From positions 112,117,190 to 112,181,189 of the forward strand of contig CM048553.1 in assembly GCA_026413225.1 (NCBI GenBank): a stretch of 64,000 bases of DNA. The letters run 5' to 3'. Numbering within the stretch: the first letter of the stretch is position 1; each line of letters opens with the position of its first letter. This document shows positions 1-11,072 of this stretch, piece by piece. The translations under genes were made by a program, and so were the position numbers. Under the pieces are notes generated by a model. The model was not told the origin of the DNA. It did not search any database and saw nothing but the letters and a program-made list of their open reading frames with translations. This DNA comes from Otis tarda (taxonomy: Eukaryota; Chordata; Aves; Otidiformes; Otididae).

Positions 1-1240
1 CTCTGATTTTGGGGAACAGGAAGATGATTTGAACTGTCTTGTCTCTCTCATCACCTTCACGATTGCACTCTCCACTGCCTCTCTAGTTTGATCAGGAGGA
101 ATCAAAAATCCAATTAATTTTTTAAGGTGCAATTGGATTAGATCATTGAGATGGATCTTATGAGGAAGCAATCTAGTGTATTAGACTAATGAACTGATGA
201 TGAACTTGATCAAAGAGATGCTTTCCTAAATTGTATGCTTATACAAGCTCAGGTTGGCCATTGCTACATCATTCAGTCAATTTTTTTTTTTTAAAATGCA
301 AGTAAAAAAACCATTATTGTTAAATCCACCTTGCTTTCCACTGATCAAATTCTAAGTCAACTTAATCCTGCATTCAGCTTTTTTGTCCACCTCTGTCTGC
401 CCTTGAGAGTTCTTATCTTTTATGTGTCCTTTTTTCCGATTGTAAGATCTTCAGGTCAAGGATCTTGTCCTTATATGTTTTTGCTTCTCCATTCAAAAAT
501 GTTCGTATTTATATAGAATAATCTCTATTGCCTTTCAGATTTATACACAATTCAGAAAACTACGCACAGCTGAACAAAAAAAAAAAATAAAGATTTGGGG
601 ATAAGGCAGATGTTTTTCTTCTTGTGGGCATTTTTAGCAGCTACCAGCATACGGTTTAGTTTACAAAAGCCTCTTGTAGCTCTGAGAAGTGGTAAATCCC
701 CCTGGCTGATGTTAAGGATAGAGATAGGGATGAAAACTGTCAAGTGAAGAATAACATAGGGTGTGATTTGATGTCTTCTCAGGGAAGTGGGTGTAGAATA
801 TTAATTCTGCAAGTGACTTTACAATCTCTGCTGTTCTCAGTTCCATTCTCATGACCAAGAGTGGCAAGAGGATTTCCACTTTAGGGCATTTAAGATTATG
901 CATGCAAATTATTTTTTTTTTTTAGTAACATTATCTGTGCAAATCAATCCCTTTAAGAGTTATACATCAGGCTATATAGGAGTAAATTTTATCCATGGTT
1001 AGTCTTTTGATAACATATTTGTGTAAGACGAATAATTTTAGCTTTGCTTAGCACTGGTACAGGAATTTTAAACTCCTTGTTTTTTTGTAGAACTACTCGA
1101 AGCATGACTTCACAGCATGACAGAATGACAATTTGTCGCATATGATCAATGCTTATGTCTCAGTTTCTGTACTCTTAAGTATTTTGTCTTCAAGTAGAGG
1201 ACACTGTTCAACTGCATATGCATAGCTCTTGCAGATAGAG
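1..1240. other. AT-rich unique sequence, no gene seen
   Basis: This stretch is AT-rich with several A or T runs (T run near 281-292, A run near 577-587, T run near 911-922). Open frames on both strands are about 60 codons or fewer and show no recognisable domain. I see no splice-framed exon, RNA gene or repeat family here. Confidence 0.6.
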
Positions 1241-2374
1241 ATCATAGAATCATAGAATGGTTAGGGCTGGAAGGGACCTTCAAAGGTCATCTAGTCCAAC
1301 CCCCCTGCAAGGAGCAGGGACATCCCTGACTAGATCAGGTTGCTCACAGCCTCATCCAACCTGGCCTTGAACGTTTCCTGGGATGAGGCATCCACCACCT
1401 CTCTGGGAAACCTGGGACAGTGTTCTACAACTCTCATTGTAAAAAATTTTTTCCTAATATCCAATCTAAATCTACCTCCCTCTGTTTTAAAACCATTACC
1501 CCTCATCCTATCACAACAGGCCCTACTGAAGAGTCTCTCCTCATCTTTCTTGTAGGCCCCCTTGAGGTACTAGAAGACTGCTATAAGGTCTCCCTGGAGC
1601 CTTCTCTTCTCCAGGCTGAACAGCACCAACTCTCTCAGCCTGTCCTCATAAGAGAGGTGCTCCAGCTATCCGATCATCTTTGTGGCCCTCCTCTGCACCT
1701 TCTCCAGCTGGTCCATGTCCTTCTTATGTTGGGAGCTCCAGAACTGGACACAGTACTCCAGGTGGGGTCTCACCAGGGCAGAGTAGAGGGGCAGAATCAC
1801 ATCCCTCGACCTGCTGGCAACGCTCCTCTTGATGCAGCCCAGGATGCGGTTGGCCTTCTGGGCCGCAAGGGCGCATTGCCTGCTCATGGTGAGCTTCTCG
1901 TCCACCAGCACTCCCAAATCCTTCTCCTCAGGGCTGCTCTCAATCCATTCCCCGCCCAGCCTGTATTTGTGCCTGGGATTGCCACGACCCAGGTGCAGGA
2001 CCTTGCACTTGGCCTGGTTGAACTTCATGAGGCTGGCACGGGCCCACCTCTCCAGCCTGTCAAGGTCCCTCTGGATGGCATCCCTCCCTTCCAGCGAGTC
2101 GACAGCACCACACAGCTTGGTGTCATCGGCGAACTTGCTGAGGGTGCCCTCTATCCCACTGTCCATGTCGCTGACAAAGATGTTGAACAGGGCTGGGCCC
2201 AACTCAGACCCCTAAGGGATGCCATTTGTGACTGGTCTCCACTTGGACATTGAGCCGTTGACTACCACTCTCTGAGTGCGGCCATCCAGCCAACTCTTTA
2301 TCCACCGAGTGGTCTGTCCATCAAACCCATGTGTCTCTAGTTTAGAGAGAAGGATGTTGTGCAGGACAGTGTCA
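1241..2374 (-). mobile_element. CR1 LINE, 5'-truncated, minus strand
   Basis: This is the 3' part of a chicken-repeat-1 (CR1) non-LTR retrotransposon. Read on the minus strand it holds the last part of the reverse transcriptase, the C-terminal region and the short 3' UTR. It ends in the octamer tail ATTCTATG repeated about twice, which appears on the plus strand as ATCATAGAATCATAGAAT at 1241-1258. The element breaks off near 2374, inside the codons for the 'DTVLHN' motif, so roughly three quarters of a full CR1 is missing, as is usual for CR1 (5' truncation during target-primed reverse transcription). The sequence still reads well at the protein level, so it is among the younger CR1 copies here. 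No convincing target duplication is visible. Confidence 0.95.
1666..2374 (-). pseudogene. CR1 reverse transcriptase fragment (ORF2 relic)
   Basis: The minus-strand frame encodes the palm, thumb and post-RT part of CR1 ORF2. It carries the catalytic FADDTKL box (the plus-strand complement lies near 2110-2130), followed by [20 protein letters not shown] and [12 protein letters not shown], all typical of CR1. It opens in mid-protein at the truncation point. Two in-frame stops interrupt it. A TAG at 2212-2214 replaces the glutamine of the GIPQGS motif, and a TAG at 1666-1668 comes from a 3-base difference from related copies. Reading continues in the same frame after the second stop. The enzyme cannot be made from this copy, because both the N-terminal endonuclease and most of the RT fingers are absent. 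Confidence 0.9.
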
Positions 2375-3574
2375 ATCTCAATCTAACATCTGTTGGAAAA
2401 ACTTGTTATCTGTTGGGAAGGTTGGGGAAGGTCCAGAAGATGGGTATCATCATTTAATCTACAAACACCAAAAAACCTGGGTTTAATATTGAATGGCAGG
2501 AGTGCAGTATCCTGAATGAATAATAATTCCAAATGCTGAATAAATATCCTGCATTTTACACCTCAGCTTTTCTGTGCTATTCTGATGCTGCCCATGGTTT
2601 TGCAGCTTTCATGCCAGTTTTAAATTAAAGTTTAAACTTCTTTCTCTAGAAAACAGAATCATGTTAGCATGAATGAAGGTCCAGAATAATTCATTACTTT
2701 TGCTTTTATTGATTTTGGAGAGAGACTTATGACCTTGGTTTTTTTGGGTTTTTTTTTTTTTCTGAGTGATAAAGGTATATGTATAAAAGTGTAAAGAGCT
2801 CAAAATGCCAAAAAAGTTTTCTCAAGCCATCAGTCACAGAAAATGTATAGCAAACTCAATTTGTTACAATGCAGCAATGTCAAAATAGAAGTCAGTTTGT
2901 TCACAATTTAAATACATTACGTGAATTTAGAGTTCCAACTAATAAAGAAAAGAATTGTAGTTTTTATTAAAGTAGCAGTGTAAAAAGTCCAAAGATTTGC
3001 ATTAAATCTGGATAGCATGTGGTGCTCTAGAAAGATATGAAAACAACCCAGCTGGCTGCAAAATTACTATCCATTGCAGAGATGACCTCTAAAAGGTCAT
3101 CTAGGAAAAATCTGAAAAAAGATAGAGAAAAAAAGGTAAAAATTTCAAATCGTACTACTTCTGGAACTTTCATTAAATCCTGATCAATGTCTTGAAGGGA
3201 GTTTTTAAAGCCTTTTAAGCTTTCTACTTTTTCTTTGATCCTAATATGGTAGCTTCTTGATCAAAGCCATGTTCTAAGAGAAATGTAGTAATTGACTGTA
3301 ATTGTAGTAGGAATTGGTTGCAGCAGTAACTCTACACTAGTAACGGTGTTGTAATCAAATAAGGAAACAGTCCAGCCTTCCCTCATTCCCTGTTGCTTTT
3401 TTCCTTCATGCCTGAAATCTCTCATATCTTTCCGGATATTTGTTCTCTCCCAAGCCTTCTCCTGGGCTACCCGTATCTCTGCCTTTTTGTCACTGGAAAG
3501 CAGCTTTGTTTTGCCTGGGATAATGATGACAAAGATGATCAGAGCTATGAAATGACATCTTTACAGGAAACATT
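2375..3574. other. AT-rich unique sequence, no gene seen
   Basis: This is AT-rich sequence with a T run near 2739-2761. Open frames are short (70 codons at most) and unlike any family I know. Nothing else can be supported. Confidence 0.55.
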
Positions 3575-3800
3575 TAAATGGAATAGGACTCTTCAGCCTA
3601 GATGATAGATGCCTGAGGGAAGATATTACAAGTTTACACACTTCTCTGAGTTTTTAATTGGCAAGGTGAGAAGGGGTGTTCAAAATAACCAAAGGAAGGT
3701 GCCTACCCATCACTGCATGTCACTAAGTTGTGGAATTCCTTACTAAAACATGTTGCATATGGCAAAAGTTTGCATAGATTCAACAACCAACTGGAAGAAA
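3575..3800 (+). mobile_element. Old CR1 3' fragment, plus strand
   Basis: The segment matches the post-RT end of older CR1 subfamilies. It has a 'gactcttcagcctagatg' stretch, then 'accaaaggaaggtgcctacc', a 'cactaagttgtggaattcctt' block and 'gcatagattcaacaac', in the right order and spacing for CR1 in the plus orientation. Frames are broken and the 3' octamer tail is lost. Both ends are approximate. The degree of decay suggests an insertion much older than the copy at 1241-2374. Confidence 0.65.
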
Positions 3801-4599
3801 AAACCAAAATAATCGATACAAAACCAATACCTCTGTCTTAAAGTTTGTGAGTTGTGAATTGTTGGAGCCTGAGAGATTTCTATTCCCTTTTGTGACCACT
3901 GTCAGAAACAAGTTAAGAACCTTTAATTTGACCTGGTAGGTCAATCTTGTGTTCCTCTGTGTGTCTGCTCTCTTTGGGCTGTCTGTTTTTCTCTTGGCTC
4001 CTTGCCTGCCCTTTGAAGCCATGTTTATAATCTCTTCCTTCATTACCTTTCACTAATTATTTGGGGATAAGTTTGTGGGCATTTCTGCTGCTGATGTCTG
4101 AGATTCAACTCACTGAAGTTAAGAGATTGCCTGAAAAACTGACAAAATTAATTGTTTGGTAGGCATCAGAACAGCTAAGAAATATGTGTGATTCTATCTG
4201 CTTGCTGGAAAAAGACAGGGGGGGATGCATTGCTTGCAGCACAATGTTACTTCAGTCCTGCTTGTCCTTCCCCCTCAAAATTTCAGGTCAGTTTTACAGT
4301 TAAGCTAATTTAGAGCATTTTTTTTTTTAGGAAAATGTTACTCACATCATTCCTGTTACTTTGTCTTCCTAGAAACACTTCACAAAGTACTCACCTCAGT
4401 GCCAAATCTAGCTGCCCTATAATAACTTCTAACATCAAATCATATCCTTTGCTCCCAAGACGACTTGACATGTCTGCTTTCCAGGTCACCAGAACACATT
4501 TGACACCAGAACTGCCTCAGGTCTGAGAAGTGGTAGCTTTTATCTGCTCCAGTGGAGCTCTCTTGTTCCATTCCCTGAACAAGATGTTGTTGACAAACA
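3801..4599. other. Unique sequence, no gene seen
   Basis: Intervening sequence between two old CR1 relics. A minus-strand open frame of 87 codons (3780-4043) has no recognisable motif, and a T run lies near 4319-4328. The left part of the next CR1 may reach a little into this block. Confidence 0.45.
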
Positions 4600-6070
4600 T
4601 TTAGGAAATAGTGTGGACCCATTGCTCAATGATTCAGGTAATTTAGTGACTGGAGAGAAGATGAGGCTGATGTACTCAATGCCATATTTTTCTCAGTATT
4701 TGCCAGGAAGATCTCCCAGGCCTCTGTGCTTGCAGGTAGGGTTCAAGGACAGAACTACCAGCAATGGGTGAAAGTCGAGTCAGGAATTATTTGAGAGAAC
4801 TTGACCCATAAAAGTCCATGAGACATGCATCCAAGTTACTGATAAAAACTGGCTGATGTCCTTGTAAGGCCACCATCTTTTAAAGATCAGTGGAAATCTC
4901 TGATTGTAGAAAGGCAAATGTTGCCCTCATCCTGAAAAGGACCTTTCAAAGAGACCAAAAGGATGATGCAAAGCACTACAAACTAGTCAGTCTCAGTTTG
5001 CTTCCTTGGAACATATGGAACACAAGTCCTCCTGAAACATGTTTCTGATGACAAGAAGGTTACTGTGAAGTCAGCATGGTTTTGCTAATGCTAAATCATG
5101 CTCGGCCAACCTGATTGTCTTCTGTGGTGAAACAACTGGCTTTGTGCACAAGTGAAGAGCGGTAAATGTCATTTACTTTGACTTTAGCAAGGCTTTGGAC
5201 ACTGTGTCCCACAACACTCTCATACCCAGTTTGGGACTTATGGTCTGGATGGATGGAAACTACTGGTTGGATTATCAGGCTTAGAGGGTGGTGCTCTACC
5301 AGGTAGCACGTAACAAGAGGAGTACCACAATGAACTTGTTCTGTTTAACCGCCTTGTCAATATGCTGAAGGAGGTGAAGAATGTGCTCTTGTCAAGTTTC
5401 CAGATAACACCATACTAGGTGGTCAGTTGATACAGTCAAGGGGCAGGGCTGGCATCCAGGGGGACCTAAATAGGAGAGGGGGATGCACTAACAGAAACAG
5501 GAAATTAATGAGGACAAATGCAAAGTCCTGTATTTGGGAGAGAAGAGCCCCTGGCGATGACACAGACTGGGTACTAGATGCCCAGGGAGCTGCTCTGCAG
5601 GAAGGGCCCTGGTGTTTGTGGAGGACAGTGGACTGAACAGGAGTCAAGCAGTGCCCCAGCAGCATGACAGGTTATTACAGCTTCTTGGGCTTCATTAATA
5701 ACATCACAACCAGCAGATCAAAGGGAATGATTTTGCCCTTTGCTTGACACTTGTTAAACTACATTTGGACTACTGTGTCCAGTTTTGGGCCTCCAAGTAC
5801 AGAAAAGACTCCAGTAAACTGGAGCAAGTTCAGTGGAGGGACACAAGTTCAGTCAGGGTTTGAGCACTTGCTCTGTGAGAGAAGGCTGTGGTACCAGGGC
5901 TGGCTTAGATTGGAGACAAGATGGCTTCGGAGGCACCCAACAGCAGCCTCTGATGACCGCAGTGAGGTTACGGGGAAGATGGAGCTGGGCTCTTCACAGT
6001 GGTGCGTGGTGGGCGGATGAAAGACAATGGGCACAAGTTAAAAACAAGAGAGATTTCAACAGGGTAAACA
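4600..6070 (+). mobile_element. Old, decayed CR1 LINE, plus strand
   Basis: A long but heavily mutated CR1 copy in the plus orientation. In order I see a pre-RT stretch reading like 'EADVLNA' near 4660-4690, 'aagatctcccaggcctctgtg' near 4707, the RT motif resembling DFSKAFDTVSHNTL near 5178-5222, a relic of the FADD box near 5394-5411, 'gactactgtgtccagttttgggcc' near 5768, and a ragged end near 6050-6070. Many frameshifts and stops show it is dead. Both ends are approximate and the 3' octamer tail is not seen. It is one of the longest CR1 copies in the window. Confidence 0.85.
5172..5420 (+). pseudogene. CR1 reverse transcriptase palm relic, catalytic box lost
   Basis: Within the old CR1, the frame around 5178-5222 still reads close to DFSKALDTVSHNTL, a palm motif of CR1 RT. 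The catalytic box about 180 bases on (5394-5411) now reads KFPDNT instead of the family's KFADDT, so an aspartate needed for metal binding has become asparagine. Frameshifts separate the two pieces. This is a relic, with no sign of recent selection. Confidence 0.75.
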
Positions 6071-8225
6071 AACTTAATAGACAACTGGATAAAAGAATTG
6101 CCATTTCCAATGGCTGTAATAATTCTGATTGGTTCTCTTCTTTCTTAATTTAATTTTGACAAGTCTTTTAGGAAGGTCAATTGTCACCAATATTAATGAA
6201 GTCAAGATCATCACATCTGCAATATTGCAGTTAGCTGAATCTATGCCTCTGTGCTGTGATAGAACTACAGCTCATCCCAGCACTAGGCAGTCTAAAAATC
6301 TGAGGAAAAAAATGGGCTAGAGCCATCATAAATCAAGTGGATTTGGAAACTACACTATCCAGATCTGGACTCTGTTCATCTGACCTGCTGTCTGTAAATC
6401 TGCTGTCTGCCTCAAAACGTCTGTTTTATAAAAAGCACAAGTAAATCACACACACTGTGACCACTGAAAACAAGCAAAAAAACCCTACTCATGTATTTGA
6501 AGGTGAGCTTTAATTTAAAAGGATCAAGTTTAACAGCTGAACTAAAAAGAAAGTGATTAAGTTGGAAGTAACAAAAGCTAAGCTCTAGCATGTCCAGAAT
6601 GAATGTTTTTATCAGAGCAGCAGTTCTATTGTTGCTTATTTATAAGTCTGCAGCACATGCTGTTTTCCAAATACTTCCAAACCAGAAAAAAGTAATAATC
6701 TGGGAATTAGAAGATTAAAATGTATTTATGAGATAGGACCTTCCCCTTAAAGCAAAACAGCAAAACCATGAAAAAACTGATAGACTGGAAGAAAGAATAG
6801 ATGTAGCAAAAGTCATCTTGAGACTGACAGCACAAGCTGAAATGTTTTTGTAAAAAGTATTGGAAATGTGAGCTGCAAGAAGGAACTCAAACTCATTGAT
6901 TTAAAGTAATTTAACAGCCGTACCATCTTAAGTCAATGTTATTTAATTATCTAGGGCATGACTTGAGATGTCTTATCACATACTCCACTTCACTGAATCC
7001 AAAAGGGAATTTTCAAATCACCACACGGCAGTCTTGGAGTGGGTGAGGGATGAAGAAGAGACAGGAGAATTCACAATTTGGCCCTACTTCTCTAAATTTA
7101 AGCACTTAAGAACAGTTCGCTGACGAAAACTCTTTACTGATACAGTAACATTGTGCAAAGACCACGGTGAACTTTCATCTGTGCTGCTTAGTATCTGCTA
7201 GGTTACATTCTTCAGACCATGCCCATTTGCAGAGTTTGTGCACATCAAGTAAAGCTGACTCACTTACATGAAGCCTCTCTCATTATGGGAAACTTGCAGA
7301 AATTAAAGGATATGGAAAAAACAGTGGCAAATGTCATGGAGCACCAGTTTGCAGTTGCAAACTCAGATAGTCTGTGGAAGAATAATGGCAATCACCATGT
7401 CTGACTAGGATCATGCTGGACAGTGAGTTCTACTCAATAATCTTTTCACTGAACTGATTAAGTTCAGGGAACCCTAGACAGCTTTAGAAGTGAAACAGAC
7501 ACCACAGATCTTGGAAGAGGTGTTCAGACCTTAGAAAAGTGGAGGATTTTATCCTTATTCAGCCTCTGTGAAAGATGAACGCAGTTGCGGTGTTTCTGAA
7601 TTCAGGTCAGCCTGTGAACGCTTCTCCTGTACCCTTTCTACTCTACATCGTCCTTATCCAGTCAGAGTGAAACGACAGTAGATCATCTTTGGCAAATTGT
7701 ATACAGGGCTTGTAATTAGAAGAAAACTTCTGAACTCAAGATTGCTTCAAACCTCTCAAGCATTTTATGAGGTACTTAAAACGAGATTAAAGTAATCATC
7801 ATCAATATGCCATTTTAATCTCTAAGAAAAATGGTCATGTTGTCAGTTTGATAACTATTCCAGTTGTTCAAGACTGCTCAGATTTAAATTTATCCTTAGG
7901 AGCCTGAAGCTCTTGCACATTTAGATGCAGGTCTTCTTTGCCAAGGAAACATCATTATTGTCATTTATAATAAAGCATTGATGGCCATTTGCAATATGTT
8001 TTACCCTCAAGTATTGGAGTAATAACAGCACAATTTTCTTACTGATAAGCAACAGAGAGCTTTACAGGAAATTTTAATTCAATTGAGATTAAAGTTTTGT
8101 GGTAAAAACTAATACCCATTAAGTTTCTAACTAGAAAAGTCCATAGAAATGTGGACTTAGACATCTATACTATTTTCCTCCCTTCATTTAATCTGTACCT
8201 TTTCAAATTATTCCCATTACATATT
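6071..8225. other. AT-rich unique sequence, no gene seen
   Basis: No open frame above about 65 codons lies here and no repeat family is recognised. The sequence is typical intergenic or intronic AT-rich DNA. Small A runs are present near 6304-6310 and 6476-6483. Confidence 0.5.
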
Positions 8226-8330
8226 ATTGGCATGGCACAGAAGCTCCAGGCAAGACTGGGATTTGATCATGCTAGGGATTATGCGAACACACAGGAAAGT
8301 TGGTTACTGCTGCAGAGACATGTTGATACT
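8226..8330 (+). repeat. Possible ancient amniote interspersed repeat fragment
   Basis: The string around 8240-8300 (CAGAAGCTCCAGGCAAGACT, then TTTGATCATGCTAGGGATTATG, then CGAACACACAG) resembles the 'tgtgctaggcgctgtacaaacacat' tail common in old reptile and bird repeats. The match is from memory of that motif, is loose, and covers only about 60-100 bases. It may be coincidence. A profile search against amniote repeat models would decide. Confidence 0.3.
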
Positions 8331-10824
8331 CAGGTCAGCTGTATCCTAGGAAAAAGCCTGGGTTCAGGAATCAGTTCTCAGGGGTGATTTCATGGCTGTG
8401 ATTTTGCTGCATGGGAGTAACACTTAACAATCTGCTACTGAATCTGGCTTTTCTGAAGTTAAGACGTTTCCCTTGAGGACAGAGTAGATGAGGCTGTGAA
8501 GCTAACGAGAGCTACATATGAGCCCAAGTTGACGGATAAAAAGGAGAAGGTCTTGACTGAGACAAAGGTAATACATCATGAAAAGGCTTAAGCTTAAATA
8601 GACCTAGTAATAAGACACCATCAATAGACATTGAACATTTCAGATAAGGTTTCACAGGAAAATTCCTGATAACTCTGTGGAAAGGCTGCTTGAAAGACTA
8701 CAATTGCAATCTCATTCCCCACTCCACCTCTGCTGAAGGAAGCAGAAGCTCTAAGTTTGCTGTAGTTGGCAAGAGTCAGATGTAACATGCTCTCAGTTGA
8801 TTTATCAAGTTGATTTATTAAACTTGAAAGGATACGGTGCAATCTTGATGCTCTTCCAATCAAACATCAGCAAGCATCTGGCCCGGCTCCTCTGCAGCAA
8901 TCCTGACAGGCTGCCTTAGATCCAGGGTACTCTTTCCTTTGGCAGAGGATTTCATGCTGTCTTGAGTTACATATTAGAAATGCCACAACATACTGAAATC
9001 CTTTGTGAGCTTACCATTCTCTGTCCAATGCTGCTTTCTGCTCTATGTACCCTGGCTCTCAGCCAACAAGAGTTTTCCTTAGATTGAAAAATCCCATGCC
9101 AGCTAGATTCACCAGGTCCATGGCATCCTTGTATTATTAGAGTGGCACAGCAGGCCTCTAAGGCTGGTGAGAAACTCGCCTTGAATCTCCAAGCAAAAGA
9201 GTAGGGAACTTCTTTGCAGGATATTTTTTTTTTCAGCAGATGGTGATAAAAGTCAGCACTTGCTCTTTGATGATCACTGCCATTTATTTTCATCAGAAAG
9301 GAACTTTTGAGGACTGGATAAATTTTAGAAAAATTTATTTCGAAACAACTGTGAAAGTAAGTCCTGGTGTCATGGTATTAGAGAAGAAATGGTGGCCAAG
9401 GATACCAAGCTCTTATCTTCTTAGCATGGGACTATGCAAAGTCGAATTCAGCTATGGTCCGGGTGAGTGGCTGTATGACTGGATGTGCTACCACACCTGC
9501 CAATGCTGTAGCTGTGTGATCTCCTAGCACTCCTGCTAATAATTCTTTACCTGTTCTTGAGGCTGCACTGTAGAATGATTTTAAACAAGCACACCAAACT
9601 GTTCAGTTAACACTGTCTATCTACAAGCAATTTCCCAAAAGCATCATTGTCACATTGTGCATTAATGATCCATACAATCATTTGTGTCACAGGACACATG
9701 CCAAGTCTCAAATTGAACCTATTTCCATGACTGGCTTGTGATATCAACAGGTTCAAAACCCCTAAATTTCTGAAGTTTGGAATATGTGGTTATCTTATCA
9801 TTCCCAAGGTTTGTTATTTTGTTCACTTACACACAAATTCTGACTAAAACCAAAAGCACACTGAAATCATATGGGAGAAAGGTTTATTGCACCATACCTC
9901 CATCTCCAGGAAAACACAGAAGACTCTACAGAGAAGAAGGAGAGGAAAGTCTATGCACAGTACCGTGACCCCAACTCAAGTCTGTAGACTCCAAAGACCA
10001 GAATTATTCAGGAGTCTTTAGTACCAAACTTTTGGAAAAGTCTTAATCGCTAGCCAGGTATTGAAAGCCTGAATATCAAAGAAGAAAGGAAAATATTTAG
10101 CAGTGCTCTGTGGGTTATTTTATATGACTCTGTATTCTCCAGGAGGCAACCTAGATATCCGACAGATATTAATCAAAATAGAAAACAAGCAGAGAAAGAT
10201 GCCGATGAATAATTGTTTTGTATATACACAGAGTTATCCTGGACACCCAGGCTTCTTGTAGAAGCCCAAAGTAATCTTATTTGGAATGTGCATGAAATCA
10301 ATTCCTCTGGTAGGAATTGGGCAAGGACTGTGGTCCTTTTCTGGTCCTACAAGAAGGTAAGAAAGATATTTAGCTTGGGTGGTTGTACCAAGCCAAATTC
10401 CATTAGGCCATTTTCCTCTGTCTATCATGGGCTGATGTGAATACCCATGAATGAGGCACATGGGAGCTGGGGTATCCATATGGTGGTTCTTTGCCTGGGA
10501 TTACTATCCTAGCCTTCAGCGACTTGTGTGTCAAAGTCTTCCTGGGCTAGACGTAAAGTCTTTCTGTCCAAGCTAGAGGTAATATCTCTTCTGTCCTGCA
10601 CCTCTGCATCTTAAACTTAAGCTTTGAGATTGTTTGGTGTTCTGAAAAAATACATAATCAGGCTAAATTTAGAAATTTTCCTTGCTTTTCATAATTGAAG
10701 GCTGAAGTGGTAGCTATTCCCCAAAGGGTCTACTTTACGAACTGAATTAAACAGTCTGTTTCTGGGAAAAAAAAAAAAAAAAATCATGCACTGAAAGACT
10801 GTATGCTGTATTCACTTGAGGATA
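8331..10824. other. Unique sequence, no gene seen
   Basis: Short open frames on both strands (up to 108 codons on the minus strand at 8967-9293) lack motifs, good codon bias or splice framing. An A run of about 17 lies near 10768-10784, just before the tandem duplication. No repeat family is recognised. Confidence 0.5.
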
Positions 10825-11072
10825 GGATGAGGGGTGGGGACTTGTAGCAGATCTGAGGGAGCATTCTGGCATTTTCTATTTCTGTTCTTGCATTACAACA
10901 CTGCAAAATGTTCATTTAATGTCATTACTCTATGGAGGACGACGTGGTTGGATGAGGGGTGGACACCTAAATCATATTTGAAGGATCATTCTGGTATTTT
11001 CTATTTCTGTCCTTCCCTTTCAACACTGCAAAATGTTCTTTTAATGTTATTCCTCTGTGGAGGACATGTTCA
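10825..11072 (+). repeat. 125-bp tandem duplication, two copies
   Basis: Two head-to-tail copies of a unit of about 125 bp. Copy 1 runs from about 10825 to 10949 and copy 2 from 10950 to about 11072. Both start with GGATGAGGGGTGG, both contain 'ttttctatttctgt' and 'caacactgcaaaatgttc', and both end near 'tggaggac'. They differ at perhaps one base in seven or eight, and most differences sit in the first third. The unit length is not a multiple of three, so the plus-strand open frame that crosses both copies (10834-11100) reads them in different frames and is not evidence for a gene. Confidence 0.9.

Noticed and set aside
1420..2253. 277-codon plus-strand open frame across the first CR1
   Set aside because: It is the antisense shadow of the CR1 coding strand; the real frame on the minus strand matches reverse transcriptase.
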